In this document: piece after piece, positions 1 to 11,690 of the stretch
Layout: each line of letters opens with the position of its first letter
Position numbering within the stretch: position 1 is the stretch's first letter
NCBI GenBank assembly: GCA_016124375.1
Contig: WGNV01000004.1
Coordinates: 586,813 to 650,812 of the forward strand
Reading direction: 5' to 3'
Length of the DNA stretch: 64,000 nucleotides
From: Tepidisphaera sp.
GTDB taxonomy: Bacteria > Planctomycetota > Phycisphaerae > Phycisphaerales > UBA1924
Position numbers and translations under genes: made by a program
The notes under the pieces: generated by a model
The model's input: only the letters and a program-made list of their open reading frames with translations
Database searches by the model: none
What the model was told of the DNA's origin: nothing

Positions 1-287
1 CAGCCGCCCTTGGTGGCGTGCGGCCCGTGCGGCGTCTGCTTCTTGCCGACGAAATACGTCCCGGGACCGTGAGATCGGCCGTCTTCGATGAAATCCCCCT
101 CGAGCACGAACACGGTCTCGTCGGCGTGGGTGTGCGAGTGGCGCGGAATCACCGACCCGGGGGCCATCTGCGTGATGACCGTCATCGCGCCGGTCGCGGG
201 GTCGTTCCACAGCACGCGAATGGAGACGCCCGGAAGTTCCAGCGGCTGTGCGGGCACGGCTTCGGCGTTCACGTGGTGTTGATACAT
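1..287 (-). CDS. Cupin-domain protein, partial (C-terminus off the window)
   Basis: The reading frame starts at the ATG at 287-285 and runs off the left edge; 95 residues are visible. The metal-binding cupin motif is clear: PRHSHTHADETVFVLEG matches the family pattern of two spaced histidines, a glutamate and a terminal glycine. The segment after it (PGTYFVGKKQTPHGPHATKGG) carries the second-motif Pro/His region. Small single-cupin proteins like this bind a metal and often act as sensors (ChrR-like) or dioxygenases; the substrate cannot be told. It is divergent from the DinB gene at 427. Confidence 0.8.
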   Translation of the reverse strand, partial: MYQHHVNAEAVPAQPLELPGVSIRVLWNDPATGAMTVITQMAPGSVIPRHSHTHADETVFVLEGDFIEDGRSHGPGTYFVGKKQTPHGPHATKGG

Positions 288-426
288 GGCGTGACGGTAG
301 CGCTCCGCACAGCCGCGAACGCCCCTGTGACGTGCCGAGCCGCCGCTATGCTTCGCCCAATACTGCGTCTATGAATCGCGGCCGCTCCGTCGACGCAACA
401 CTCGGTCACGAATGAAGGAATGATCC

Positions 427-927
427 ATGTCTCAACCCGATGTGCTGACCTTTCCGCTCGAAACGCTGATCGCCTCCGACCACTGGGGCACGCGACTCAT
501 CATCGACGCCTCGCACGGCCTCTCCCGCGAGCAGTTCACCCGCGAGTTCCCGATGGGCCCGGGCTCGGTGCAGAAGACGCTCGCGCACATCGTGGGCGCG
601 ATGCTGCGAACGGTGGACGTGCTGGGAGGCCTCCCCCCGCGCGAGCCGCTTGACGCCACGCAGTACACCACGCCCGACGCGCTGGTGCCGCTGCTGGATC
701 ATGCAACGGCCCAGCTTCGCGCCCAGAGCAAGGCGCGCCCGCTGAGCGACATGGTGACGCGCGAGTTCGGGGGCAAGGCGTACAAGTTCACGCGCAACGG
801 CATCATCGTGCACATCTGCACCCACGGGGCCTATCACCGCGCCCAGTGCGTGAACATGCTGCGCCAACTGGGCGTCAGCCCCCTGCCCGACCCCAGCGCC
901 ATCAAGTGGATGATGAGCATGCAATAA
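427..927 (+). CDS. DinB-fold metal-binding protein
   Basis: 166 residues, the usual length for the DinB/YfiT four-helix-bundle superfamily. The histidines expected for the metal site are visible: His in [10 protein letters not shown] near residue 53, and the HGAYHRAQ motif near residue 138. Family members are thiol-dependent transferases or stress proteins, and no substrate can be assigned. It lies 37 nt upstream of the TIGR01777 gene on the same strand, so the two may be cotranscribed. A second DinB-like protein is at 6004. Confidence 0.8.
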   Translation: MSQPDVLTFPLETLIASDHWGTRLIIDASHGLSREQFTREFPMGPGSVQKTLAHIVGAMLRTVDVLGGLPPREPLDATQYTTPDALVPLLDHATAQLRAQSKARPLSDMVTREFGGKAYKFTRNGIIVHICTHGAYHRAQCVNMLRQLGVSPLPDPSAIKWMMSMQ

Positions 928-964
928 CGCTCGCGAGTTTTCCGGGCAGCAAAGGGAAGACGCC

Positions 965-1921
965 ATGCACAGTCGACTCGACGGAGCACGGGTGGTCATC
1001 GCGGGCGGCAGCGGCTATCTCGGTCTCGCGCTCGCTCGCTCCCTCGCCGAGCGCGGGGCCAAGGTGGTCATGCTGTCTCGCACGCCCCCGAAGGCCGCCG
1101 GGCCCTGGCGGCATGCCGCGTGGGACGCCCGCACGCTCGGGGCGTGGAGCCAGGAACTGGACGGCGCCCAGGCGATCGTGAACCTCGTCGGGCGCACCGT
1201 GAACTGCATCAAGACGCCCGACCACTGCGATGAGATTCTTCGCTCGCGCGTGGAGGCGACCCTGGTGCTGGGCGAGGCGTGCAGGCGCGTCGCCCAGCCG
1301 CCCCACGCATGGGTTCAGATGTCCACCGCTCACATCTATGGCGACCCGCCCGAGATTCGCTGCGATGAGGGCTCGCCCACGGGCTTCGGGCTGGCCCCGA
1401 CCGTCGGCCGCGCGTGGGAAGAGGCGTTCGCAAAGGCGAGCCTGCCCACGCAGCGGGGCGTCGTGCTGCGCACAAGCTTCGTGATCGGCCCGCCCCACGC
1501 AGGCGGGGCCGGGGCGCTGGGGACGCTGTCGATGCTCGCACGCATGGGCATGGGCGGCAAAGTGGGCTCGGGGCGGCAGGGAATGTCCTGGCTGCACATC
1601 GATGATCTGTGCGAGATCGTCGTGCAAGGCATGCTGCGCGACACGATGAACGGCGTGTACATCGCGTCAGCGCCTGAGCCGCTGGAACAGCGCGAGTTCA
1701 TGCGGGTGCTCAGAAAGCACGCGGGCGGGCTGGGCGCACTGGGCATCGGGTTGCCCGCGTTTTCATGGATGGTGCGCCTGGGTGCGCCGCTGGTGCTGAA
1801 GACCGACCCGGAGTTGGCGCTGTACGGACGCTTCGTCGTGCCTCAGAGGTTGCTCAAGGATGGTTTCGCCTTTCGGTATCCCCATCTTGACGCGGCGCTC
1901 GCGCACATCTTTCGGGGATAG
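965..1921 (+). CDS. TIGR01777 / SDR39U1-type NAD(P)-dependent epimerase-like protein
   Basis: 318 residues. The N-terminus ([18 protein letters not shown]) is a Rossmann GxGxxG cofactor site near residues 10-25. The extended-SDR fold follows, with STAHIYGD in place of the usual active-site YxxxK region, and a C-terminal domain of the DUF1731 type ([21 protein letters not shown]). Family members such as E. coli YfcH have no firm substrate. The start ATG at 965 follows a purine-rich AAGGGAAG. It is probably in an operon with the DinB gene just upstream. Confidence 0.85.
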   Translation: MHSRLDGARVVIAGGSGYLGLALARSLAERGAKVVMLSRTPPKAAGPWRHAAWDARTLGAWSQELDGAQAIVNLVGRTVNCIKTPDHCDEILRSRVEATLVLGEACRRVAQPPHAWVQMSTAHIYGDPPEIRCDEGSPTGFGLAPTVGRAWEEAFAKASLPTQRGVVLRTSFVIGPPHAGGAGALGTLSMLARMGMGGKVGSGRQGMSWLHIDDLCEIVVQGMLRDTMNGVYIASAPEPLEQREFMRVLRKHAGGLGALGIGLPAFSWMVRLGAPLVLKTDPELALYGRFVVPQRLLKDGFAFRYPHLDAALAHIFRG

Positions 1922-2010
1922 CCGCGGCCCAATCCGCGACCTGAGGGCCGCGGCGCCGCACCCACGGGCGACATCCGTGATCCCACCAGCATCGGCCCGG
2001 CGGCCCCAAG

Positions 2011-2634
2011 TCACCCACCCCGGCTGCCGCTGCCGAACCCATACGCCGCTCGCACCGCGAGAAACGCCCACAGGGCGTCGAACACGCCGAAGCTGTGCAG
2101 GAATGCTTTCTGCTCGATCGACCACTTTGCGCTCGCCACCTGCCTGTCAAGCTCCGCCTGCGCCGTGTGCACCTTCGCCTCATGCTCCGCCGCGGGCACA
2201 CTGTCCCACTCCGTGTCCACCTCCGCGACGATCTCCGGCGGGTAGTCGTCGCGGCTCTCCGCCGAATCGATGTCCTTGCCCGTCGGCCAGTTGAGCTTCT
2301 CTCCCTTGTCCAGGTGCGCATGCGCGTGATCGTTGTACATGACTTCCTTGACCATTTCAAAGGTCACCTGCGGCACCACTGCGTGCTTCGCGACCAGGAA
2401 ATGCACCACCCCCAGCTTGCCGAGCAGAATCGCCCCGATCGCCACCACCACCGCCACGCCCCCGGTCGAGGAGCTCGTGTCGTTGCCCGCGCCGATCTTC
2501 ATCCCCGCGCCGGCAAGCACGCCCACCAGCACCGCGATCAAACCGACTTCGTAGTTGGCGTAATAGCCGATCGCGGCCCAGATGCCTGCACCGATCAACC
2601 CGCCGAGCAACGCCCCCGCAAGCCCTCTTAACAT
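2011..2634 (-). CDS. Hypothetical membrane protein
   Basis: 207 residues with no family recognised. The N-terminal half is hydrophobic and glycine-rich, with three predicted membrane segments (about residues 4-25, 32-46 and 58-76). The C-terminal half is soluble and acidic (DKGEKLNWPTGKDIDSAESR and onward). A final hydrophobic stretch (FGVFDALWAFLAVRAAYGFG) may be a fourth segment. It starts at the ATG at 2634 and converges on the TIGR01777 gene, leaving about 90 nt between their ends. Confidence 0.6.
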   Translation of the reverse strand: MLRGLAGALLGGLIGAGIWAAIGYYANYEVGLIAVLVGVLAGAGMKIGAGNDTSSSTGGVAVVVAIGAILLGKLGVVHFLVAKHAVVPQVTFEMVKEVMYNDHAHAHLDKGEKLNWPTGKDIDSAESRDDYPPEIVAEVDTEWDSVPAAEHEAKVHTAQAELDRQVASAKWSIEQKAFLHSFGVFDALWAFLAVRAAYGFGSGSRGG

Positions 2635-2816
2635 GCAATCCTCCGTATCACGCGAGACTAACTATCAATCTCACCCGAGTCAAGGCAGCTTGCTTGCCAC
2701 ACGTAAAACTACCGGCACTCGCGTCTCACGCCGTCCACGCACGCTTGATATGCTCCGCCCGACATAACCGCACTCCAAACACGCCCGACACTCAGCCCCC
2801 TCCCGAGAACGCACCG

Positions 2817-3629
2817 ATGAAACCCAGCCACACGCGATTCATGGTCTTCCTCGCCGCCCTCATGCCCGCGTGCACGCTGCTCGCCCAGCCCGCGCCCGCT
2901 CAGAGCCCCGCGCCCGCCTCCCCCGCTTCCGGCCCGGCCGCTCCGCCCGCTCCCTCACAGCCTTCTCCCACGCTCGCCCGCGTGCCTGGGTCCTACTGGT
3001 CAATCATGCTGCCGCCCGGCTGGGAAGAAGGTTCACCCGAGGAGCTCGATCTCGTCAACGAGGCCGCCAACGACCTCGCCAAGCAGTCCGGCGTCGAGCA
3101 GCACATCGGCTTCAAGATGCTCATCCTGCCCGAACATCGCGACGGAAGGTACCTCCTGGTGCAGGAAGGAACCACGCTGCCGCCCGGACTGAGTTTCGAA
3201 TCAATTTCCAAGTCCTTCGACAAGGCGTTCGATGCCGGGGCCAAGCGAGTCAAGAAAGACGCCGGCATCTCCGTCGGTGCATCCAAGTCCGAGCCCGACG
3301 CGGTTCACCAGCGGATCCTCACCCGATCTCATGTCGCCCTCGGCGGGCCAGACACGCTCGGGCACTTCACCCTCACATCGTTCGCGAGAGAGGGTGTCCT
3401 CAGCGTGCACGCCTACGCCCCGGCCAAGACCTACGCACAGGCCGAGCCCAGCATGCTCGAAGTCGCCAACTCCATCGCCATCGACGCCGGTCACGAATAC
3501 GCCTTCGGCACCCGCTCCGCCTCCGGCTTCGACTGGTCGCAGATGGTCTCGAAGGGCCTCATCGGGGGCCTCATCGGTCTGGTCTTCGGCCTGGGCGCCT
3601 GGCTCAAACGCCGCATGTCCAACTCCTGA
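2817..3629 (+). CDS. Exported, C-terminally membrane-anchored protein of unknown function
   Basis: 270 residues from the ATG at 2817; the longer open frame upstream to 2694 has no signal-peptide start and is unlikely to be translated. Residues 1-24 (MKPSHTRFMVFLAALMPACT...LLAQ) look like a signal peptide. They are followed by a Pro/Ala-rich linker and a globular domain beginning at SYWSIMLPPGWEEGSPE. The last 25 residues form a glycine-rich membrane helix ending in LKRRMSNS. No family is recognised. It converges on the zinc-finger gene at 3645. Confidence 0.6.
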   Translation: MKPSHTRFMVFLAALMPACTLLAQPAPAQSPAPASPASGPAAPPAPSQPSPTLARVPGSYWSIMLPPGWEEGSPEELDLVNEAANDLAKQSGVEQHIGFKMLILPEHRDGRYLLVQEGTTLPPGLSFESISKSFDKAFDAGAKRVKKDAGISVGASKSEPDAVHQRILTRSHVALGGPDTLGHFTLTSFAREGVLSVHAYAPAKTYAQAEPSMLEVANSIAIDAGHEYAFGTRSASGFDWSQMVSKGLIGGLIGLVFGLGAWLKRRMSNS

Positions 3630-3644
3630 CCCGCCCGCGCCTTT

Positions 3645-4484
3645 TCACGCCGAGCCCTGCAGCAGCCTCAGCGATCGCGGCGTCTGCAACTCCGACGAAC
3701 CGAATCGCTTCTCGCTCGCCAATCGCCCAAAAAACTTCGCCCGCTCGCGGCTCAGCCGTTGCTTGTGCGCCTGGCCCGGCCCCAGCTCGTGCCTCGCACG
3801 CTCCGCGTAGTGCTCCGAAAGTTCCCGCAGCAGCCCGTGCATCTGCTCTTCCGCCCGGTGATTGATCTCCAGCGCTGCATGCCGCACGCGCTCCACCTGC
3901 GTCGCCGAATACACCCCGCGCCCGGTCGGCGAGCCCGGCCCGTTCAGCCTCACCTGCTCCGCCGCATTCGCCGCAATCCCCCGGTCGCGATCCAGATCAA
4001 TGATCCGCCTCGCCAGCTCCCGCGCCCGCGACTGGTGCGCCTCATGCTCGGGCGCGTGATCCACGCTGCGCCTCGCGTGCTTCAGCCGCCGCAGCATCAC
4101 CGCCGGCCTCAATCCCTGCGGCACAAAGTCATACCCCGCTAGCGACGTCCCATTGCAAAACAAACACCGCCGCAGGCCCAGCCCCGCGCACGGGCGACAC
4201 ACCGACGCCTCGCCCACGTGCCCATGCCCCTCGCAATCCTCGCACGCCGTCCGCCCGCCCTTGCAATACGGACACACCTCATCCGCAAACCCTTCCACAA
4301 GCTCCGCCACGTGCTTGATGCCCAGGCCAGATTTGAGCCCGGCAAACAGCCCGCCCTCGCGAGGCCAGGCCCCGCCCGCGCTGGCATGCCGCAGCAACTG
4401 CATCGCCTGCTTCAAATCCCCCTCATCCAGCGCATCACGCACCCGCTCCAGCACAGGCTTGCGGCGGTCGGAGTCATAGTTCAT
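3645..4484 (-). CDS. DnaJ-like cysteine-rich zinc-finger protein
   Basis: 279 residues from the ATG at 4484 (MNYDSDRR). I prefer this to the in-frame start 45 codons upstream because that stretch has no conserved look. Four CxxC pairs are seen near residues 70-115: CPYC, CEDC, CRPC and CLFC. They are spaced with glycines as in the DnaJ zinc-finger domain, but there is no J domain. The C-terminal half is charged and helical. Cysteine-rich domains of this type bind two zinc ions and serve in protein contacts. Function is unknown. Confidence 0.6.
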   Translation of the reverse strand: MNYDSDRRKPVLERVRDALDEGDLKQAMQLLRHASAGGAWPREGGLFAGLKSGLGIKHVAELVEGFADEVCPYCKGGRTACEDCEGHGHVGEASVCRPCAGLGLRRCLFCNGTSLAGYDFVPQGLRPAVMLRRLKHARRSVDHAPEHEAHQSRARELARRIIDLDRDRGIAANAAEQVRLNGPGSPTGRGVYSATQVERVRHAALEINHRAEEQMHGLLRELSEHYAERARHELGPGQAHKQRLSRERAKFFGRLASEKRFGSSELQTPRSLRLLQGSA

Positions 4485-4621
4485 GCGGACCCTCCAAAGC
4501 CGAGTGTATTGAACCTCGACGTCCGGGGCGGGCCACTTCGCGGCAATTCCGCAACCGGTCCGACTCGCGCGTGGTAAGTTCATGGAGACAGAGACGCTCG
4601 AACGTCTACGGAGCACCAACT

Positions 4622-5854
4622 GTGTTCACGCTGTGCCGGCAACTCCTTGCGATACTTGCGTCGATCGCCGCGCTCGCGGCGCCTCTGCTCGCAGTTCGCG
4701 CCGCCAGCGCCCAGCCGGTCACGCTCGCCTGCCTCTGGGACGAAGACACGCTCGCGTACGAGACCAAGAAGTTTCCCGGCCTGGCCGACGTCATCACGGG
4801 CCGATTCGAACGCAACCCCGACGAGTACTACCGCCTGCGGCTCTCGCGCGTGACGGCGCAGATCGACAAGACCCCGAGCGAACTCTCGCTGTACGACGAT
4901 GCCGCAGTCGCCTGCGACCGCCTGCACAATGATGCGGACGCGATCACATGGATGGATCGCAAGCGGGCGGCTATGAGCGCCCTTCCCGCCGCGGCACAGG
5001 ACACGCCGGAAACCCGCGAACACTGGTATCGCTACCACGCCAACCTCGGCACGTTTTATGTGCACCAGTGGCTGCGCTCCGGCGCGAACCACGCCGACAT
5101 CGACGCCCTGCGCCGATCAGACGCAGAACTCGTCGAAGCCCTCACGCTGAACCCAGACGCCCACTTCGGCCGCGAGCGGTACCAACTCGGCGCCGTGCGC
5201 TGGCTCATCGCCCTCGCCACCGACCCGGACCACACCGACGCCACTCTCTACGACTTCATCGCCGACGGCCACGCGGGCGACCTCTGGCCGGGGCGCCCGC
5301 CACGCGATGGTCCAAGCCCGAAACTTGACCCCGCCGACGCAGTCCGCGGCTTTTCCGGCCTCATCGTCCTCGGCGACGCGTGGCAAAGCGTCGACGTCTA
5401 CTGGGCACTGCGCCAAGCCCTCGTCGCCGACGGCGATCAGCCCACCGCCTACCTCGCGGAACTTCGCGCCAACGAACTGCTGGCCGCCGGCCGGAAGTCG
5501 CTGGCGCCGACATTCCTGATCAGCCACACCGTCGGACGCGGTGCGGCACTCGAAGTCTCCGACGCGAACAAGCTCATCGCGCGAGACTACTTCGCCCGCG
5601 CCCGCGTCGCCGCCGACCAGTGGTGCGTCAACCGACTCACATACATGGCGCTCCCTCTCGCAAGCGGCGACCACCCGGACACCAACCCCAACTTCTGGCA
5701 AGACTGGACCGACAACCCGCCTGCACCGCCCGTGCCGGATTACAGCGAGAAAGCCTTGAGCCGGGCCATGCTCGGCGCAGGCGTGGGGTTGCTCGTGATT
5801 CTCTCGGGCATCGCGGTGGTGGTGTGGATCGTGGTCAGAAATCTCCGACGCTAA
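4622..5854 (+). CDS. Exported membrane-anchored protein, repeat-like helical domain, unknown function
   Basis: 410 residues. I chose the GTG at 4622 because GGAG lies 8 nt upstream and the resulting N-terminus (FTLCRQLLAILASIAALAAPLLA) is a good signal peptide ending near ASAQ. The body is helical with TPR-like character (EALTLNPDAHFGRERYQLGA). The last 30 residues are a membrane helix followed by RNLRR, so the protein is probably anchored with its bulk outside the cytoplasm. No family is recognised. Confidence 0.6.
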   Translation: MFTLCRQLLAILASIAALAAPLLAVRAASAQPVTLACLWDEDTLAYETKKFPGLADVITGRFERNPDEYYRLRLSRVTAQIDKTPSELSLYDDAAVACDRLHNDADAITWMDRKRAAMSALPAAAQDTPETREHWYRYHANLGTFYVHQWLRSGANHADIDALRRSDAELVEALTLNPDAHFGRERYQLGAVRWLIALATDPDHTDATLYDFIADGHAGDLWPGRPPRDGPSPKLDPADAVRGFSGLIVLGDAWQSVDVYWALRQALVADGDQPTAYLAELRANELLAAGRKSLAPTFLISHTVGRGAALEVSDANKLIARDYFARARVAADQWCVNRLTYMALPLASGDHPDTNPNFWQDWTDNPPAPPVPDYSEKALSRAMLGAGVGLLVILSGIAVVVWIVVRNLRR

Positions 5855-6003
5855 CCCCGCGCCCACTCCAGCCCGCCCGGCAGTTCGCGACTTGCGATCT
5901 CCGAGTGTTCCGAACACCGCCACGACACGGCCGGGCACTGTGAGAAGGTGCTGCCAATCCCGCATCGTCGCCTGAGCACTTTTGCGATGCGCTAACCTTC
6001 CCC

Positions 6004-6543
6004 ATGTCCTCCCCCCGCCCCACCATCGACGCCTTCGCCGCCGAGTTCGCCCGCTATCGCGGCCTCGCCGAGCGTGCCGCGGCTCAACTTTCGTGGGCGG
6101 ACCTCCGCGCGCCCCTCGACCCCCACACCAACTCCATCGCCATCATCATGAAGCACCTGGCCGGCAACCTGCACTCGCGCTGGACCGACCCCTTCACCAC
6201 CGACGGCGAAAAGCCCTGGCGCAGCCGCGACGCCGAGTTCATCGACGACTTCGCGGATCGCGACGCACTCCTCGCCCACTGGCACCGCGGCTGGGCCACG
6301 CTAGACAGCGCCCTCAGCACCATGACCGACGCCGACCTCCCCCGCACGCTCCATATCCGGGGCGAGCCGCACACCCTCACCCGCGCCCTCGCCCGCAGCG
6401 CCGCCCACGCCGCCTACCACGCAGGCCAGATCGTGCAAGCCGCACGAGTCCTCGCCAGCCGCCAGGGCACGGAGTGGCAAACACTCACCGTGCCGCGGGG
6501 CGGGTCGAACGAGCACAACGCGAAGATGGGATACAAGATCTAA
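6004..6543 (+). CDS. DUF1572 (DinB-like) protein
   Basis: 179 residues. The sequence (SIAIIMKHLAGNLHSRWTDP near residue 40, and HAAYHAGQI near residue 138) has the histidine positions of the DUF1572 branch of the DinB superfamily. Biochemical role is unknown; relatives bind a divalent metal through three histidines. It stands alone, with 150 nt before it and a palindromic repeat just after it. Confidence 0.8.
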   Translation: MSSPRPTIDAFAAEFARYRGLAERAAAQLSWADLRAPLDPHTNSIAIIMKHLAGNLHSRWTDPFTTDGEKPWRSRDAEFIDDFADRDALLAHWHRGWATLDSALSTMTDADLPRTLHIRGEPHTLTRALARSAAHAAYHAGQIVQAARVLASRQGTEWQTLTVPRGGSNEHNAKMGYKI

Positions 6544-6572
6544 CATCGCCGCCTTGCTTCACCACCTCGTGG

Positions 6573-6591
6573 CACGGGCGTCCCGCCCGTG
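6573..6591. repeat. Hairpin repeat family C, copy 1
   Basis: Perfect 8-bp inverted repeat CACGGGCG / CGCCCGTG with a 3-nt loop. It is flanked by TCGTGG on the left and TCCT on the right. The flanks are shared with the hairpin at 53306-53324, although the stem sequences differ. It could end transcription of the DUF1572 gene, but there is no clear T-tract. Confidence 0.55.
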
Positions 6592-6653
6592 TCCTACTCC
6601 TCCTTCAGTCGTCGTTGGAGTCTTGTCGTGGATGACATTGTGAGCGCCCACCC

Positions 6654-7715
6654 ATGCCCGCCCCAGCCAAACCCGGCACGCACAACCTCAACTCCATCTG
6701 GTGCATCCCGGCCGCGGCGTCTCCCGGTCTCCTCGTCCTTGCCCGTTACGCCAAGGCCCGCGACATCTGGACGCACCTCGCACTTTGGACGCCCGGCAAA
6801 CCCCTCCAGCACGGCGCTTGGGCCCGCCTTCGCCTCATCACCAGCGCCTGCCGCGTCTGCCCCGACGCACAGTTCCTCTGCTACGCCGCCACTCGACCAA
6901 ACGCCCCACGCGACGCCGCGAAGCCCCGGCCCTTCGCCGGCTCCGGCAGCGGCGGCCTCGCCGTCTCACGTGTCCCCTGGCTCAGCGCCCTGACCGACGT
7001 CGTTGGACGCACGTTCATGTCCAACAGCGGCGGCCCGTCCAAGCACGCGCTCACCGCCGCGGAACAACAAAACCTCTGGGACATGTTCCACGTCTGCCTC
7101 GACTTTCCAGACCCCACCTACTTGGGCGAGCCCGATGCCTGGCTCGCGGCTCAACAGCCCGGGTGGACCCACCTCTCGCCGCAAGAGGTACAACACCTCA
7201 CGCGCTGGCCCGTGCAGCGTGCCGGCAAACGCGACGCGTACGGCCGCTCAACGCCGGTCGTTCTTTCACTTCCCAACGGCCTCCAGAAGTGTTGGATCGG
7301 CCAACTCGCCTGCCAGTCAGGTCGCCTGCTTGTACGAATTCCGACTCGAAACACTCGATTCCTCGAAGGCATCGGCCACGTGCGCTACTGCTGGCAGCAG
7401 CAAGGTCAAAAGCCCGTGCCGATGCCCGACGCGAAGTGGGCTTGGATCGACGCGCAAGGTCAGTTGCTGGTCGCCACGAAGTCGGGCCACCTTGAAACCT
7501 ACCGACCCGCGCGCCGCTCCGACAAGTGCGCTCCGGGCCTCTCCGGCTGGCGGCTGCATGCCAGTCTCGACATTTCAACATTGACGCCTTCACCCGGCCC
7601 GTCCCCATCATGGGCGCGGCAGAGTCTCGCGGCCCGAACCGACCGTTCCGCTTCGCAGAGAAAACGTCAGAAGCCCACGAAGCCGCCGCCGATGGACGAC
7701 GAACAAGCGAGCTGA
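6654..7715 (+). CDS. Conserved-looking protein of unknown function
   Basis: 353 residues, no family recognised. The ORF is long, starts at an ATG, and its codon third positions are GC-rich like its neighbours, so it is probably real. There is no signal peptide or membrane segment. The N-terminal part (SIWCIPAAASPGLLVLARYAK) and the central part (RLLVRIPTRNTRFLEGIG) look globular, and the last 50 residues are basic and low in complexity (RSASQRKRQKPTKPPP). It ends about 50 nt before the TPP riboswitch. Confidence 0.5.
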   Translation: MPAPAKPGTHNLNSIWCIPAAASPGLLVLARYAKARDIWTHLALWTPGKPLQHGAWARLRLITSACRVCPDAQFLCYAATRPNAPRDAAKPRPFAGSGSGGLAVSRVPWLSALTDVVGRTFMSNSGGPSKHALTAAEQQNLWDMFHVCLDFPDPTYLGEPDAWLAAQQPGWTHLSPQEVQHLTRWPVQRAGKRDAYGRSTPVVLSLPNGLQKCWIGQLACQSGRLLVRIPTRNTRFLEGIGHVRYCWQQQGQKPVPMPDAKWAWIDAQGQLLVATKSGHLETYRPARRSDKCAPGLSGWRLHASLDISTLTPSPGPSPSWARQSLAARTDRSASQRKRQKPTKPPPMDDEQAS

Positions 7716-7763
7716 ATTCACGCCGACGCCCGCCCGCGCACCCACCCCGCCTAAACTCCCCAA

Positions 7764-7852
7764 ACGCTCGGGGCGCGGCCCGGGACTGTCCCGTTCGCCG
7801 CTGAGACGCACCCGTTGAACCTGATCCGGCTCGCACCGGCGGAGGGAAGGCG
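7764..7852 (+). promoter_or_regulatory. TPP riboswitch (THI element) controlling thiC
   Basis: The conserved THI-box blocks are in order: CTGAGA at 7801-7806, CCCGTTGAACCTGATC at about 7811-7826, then GGCTCGCACCGGCGGAGGGAA. These are the thiamine-pyrophosphate aptamer signatures, ending 3 nt before the thiC ATG. The conserved 3' GGAGG of the aptamer is itself the only Shine-Dalgarno sequence for thiC, 8-10 nt from the start. This points to direct translational control by ligand binding. Confidence 0.93.
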
Positions 7853-7855
7853 ACC

Positions 7856-9946
<2,091 letters not shown>

Positions 9947-9972
9947 ACTCAAAGCACGACATCTCGTCGCAC

Positions 9973-10386
9973 ATGACCCTCTCACTCCACCACATCGCCA
10001 TCATCTGCTCAAACTACCCTCGCTCCAAGCACTTCTACACCCACGTCCTCGGCTTCACCCAACTCGCCGAGCACTACCGGCCGCAGCGCAACTCCTACAA
10101 ACTCGATCTCGTCATTGGCGACCCCAAAGAGCCTGACTACCACAGCGCCCCCCGGCTCGAACTCTTCTCCTTTGCAAACCCCCCGCCCCGCCCCACCAAC
10201 CCCGAGGCCCGCGGCCTGCGCCATCTCGCCCTGCTCGTGCCAGACCTCGACGCCGAACTCGCCCGCCTCGCGACACACGGCATCACCGCCGAGCCCATCC
10301 GCACCGACGAGTACACCGGGCAGCGGTTCACGTTTATTCGTGATCCGGACGAGTTGCCGATCGAGCTGTACGAAACGGCTCGCTAG
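9973..10386 (+). CDS. VOC (glyoxalase/dioxygenase superfamily) protein, YaeR/SMU508-like
   Basis: 137 residues from the ATG at 9973. The first module begins LHHIAIICSNYPRSKHFYTHVLGF and the second has GLRHLALLVPDLDAELARL, with the ending DPDELPIELYE. These are the paired beta-alpha-beta-beta-beta units of the VOC superfamily with metal-site H and E residues. Members act as lyases, dioxygenases or isomerases; the substrate here is unknown. It follows thiC by 26 nt. Its TAG stop overlaps the TAG stop of the opposing MFS gene. Confidence 0.85.
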   Translation: MTLSLHHIAIICSNYPRSKHFYTHVLGFTQLAEHYRPQRNSYKLDLVIGDPKEPDYHSAPRLELFSFANPPPRPTNPEARGLRHLALLVPDLDAELARLATHGITAEPIRTDEYTGQRFTFIRDPDELPIELYETAR

Positions 10387-11690
10387 TTTGACCCAGGCGC
10401 GAGCGGCTCTGTGAACGTGACGTCTGGCGTGCCCCGTGGCCGCACCGCCGCGATGAGCACGCTGAGCGCCATGACCCCGCCGACGCCCGCCAGCGCCTCC
10501 GTATACAACATGCCGTGCTCGCCCCACTTGGTTTGCGCCCACGCCAGAACGAGCCCCATGTACGTGATCGGTGCATTTGAGAGGCTTGCGAAGGCGTTGT
10601 ACTTGGTCGCCGCCGCGCCTTTGCCGATCGCGTCGAGCACGAACCCCGTGAACGCCGTGTAACTCAGGCCAAGCACAAACACGTACACCAATGAGTATGC
10701 GATGTAGTTGGTCCGCGTGAATGGTGACAGCGACATCGCCGTCGCCACCAGCGACATCAGCAACGCCACGATGATGTACACGGTCCTCGAGTTGATGCGG
10801 GTGCAGATCGCTCCCGCCACCAGACAGCCCGCGGCCGACAGCACCCCGTTCAGCGCTCCGTTCACCAGGGCCACGGTGTTTTCGTCGGCCCCCCACTTGG
10901 CCGCCACCTCGGCCTGGCTCAGCACGTTGGTCGCGGTGCCCGTATTGATCGGCAGCACGCACAGCGCGGCGCACACGACGCCGCCCCGAGAGCGAATCAC
11001 GCCCCAAAGTTCTTGCACCACGTCGACCATCGCCCGGGGCAGGCCGACCTGTCGAGCCTCCGCCTTCGCCTCCGGAATCCATCGAAGCGCCAGCGACCCC
11101 GCGAGAAAAATCGCACCCAGCATGGCCCCGGCCATCCAGGGCGCCGAAAAGTGGGTCGCCATCCACAACCCCGCGCCGCCTCCGAGTCCCGAGCCGCCCA
11201 GGTTCCCCGCCTGAAACCACCCGCCGACCCGCCCGCGCTCCGCCGGGGGCGTGGCGTGCGCCATCAGTCCTTCGATGCTCATGCACACCAGCGTCGAGGC
11301 CAAGTTGGCAACGAAGATCGTCGCTTCGAGCAGCCTCATGTTCTGCTTGCCGAGCGGAATCGCGCTCATGGCCGTGATGCCGAGCGTGCACAGCACCACC
11401 GCCAGCATGTACCATCGCTTGCGGGTGAGCGTCGTGTCCACGATCGGCGCCCACAGAAACTTCCAGATGTGCGGCAACATCCCTGCCGCCACGAGCAGCG
11501 CCCCGTCCTCCACCGAAAGTCCGAACCGGGTGCACAAGAACGCCATCGCCACCGACACATACCCGCTCATCGCCCCGAACGGGATGATGAGCAGGGTGTA
11601 CGCGATCGGGTGAGGCAATCTGACCGACGGCAGGGGGCTCAATGCGTGTGGCGCAGACACATCGCGACTCCTCGGAGCAGCACTCGCCAT
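10383..11690 (-). CDS. Major facilitator superfamily transporter
   Basis: 435 residues with about 12 hydrophobic segments, beginning at LPHPIAYTLLIIPFGAMSGYVSVAMAF. The loop 2-3 region (WKFLWAPIVDTTLTRKRWYML) has the charged D-x3-R-K-R pattern seen in AmpG/acetyl-CoA-type MFS permeases. A further inner-membrane substrate transporter is as far as I can go. The ATG at 11690 has no ribosome-binding site. A strong one lies further upstream but serves a different frame (see 11766), so the N-terminus is uncertain. Confidence 0.8.
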   Translation of the reverse strand: MASAAPRSRDVSAPHALSPLPSVRLPHPIAYTLLIIPFGAMSGYVSVAMAFLCTRFGLSVEDGALLVAAGMLPHIWKFLWAPIVDTTLTRKRWYMLAVVLCTLGITAMSAIPLGKQNMRLLEATIFVANLASTLVCMSIEGLMAHATPPAERGRVGGWFQAGNLGGSGLGGGAGLWMATHFSAPWMAGAMLGAIFLAGSLALRWIPEAKAEARQVGLPRAMVDVVQELWGVIRSRGGVVCAALCVLPINTGTATNVLSQAEVAAKWGADENTVALVNGALNGVLSAAGCLVAGAICTRINSRTVYIIVALLMSLVATAMSLSPFTRTNYIAYSLVYVFVLGLSYTAFTGFVLDAIGKGAAATKYNAFASLSNAPITYMGLVLAWAQTKWGEHGMLYTEALAGVGGVMALSVLIAAVRPRGTPDVTFTEPLAPGSN

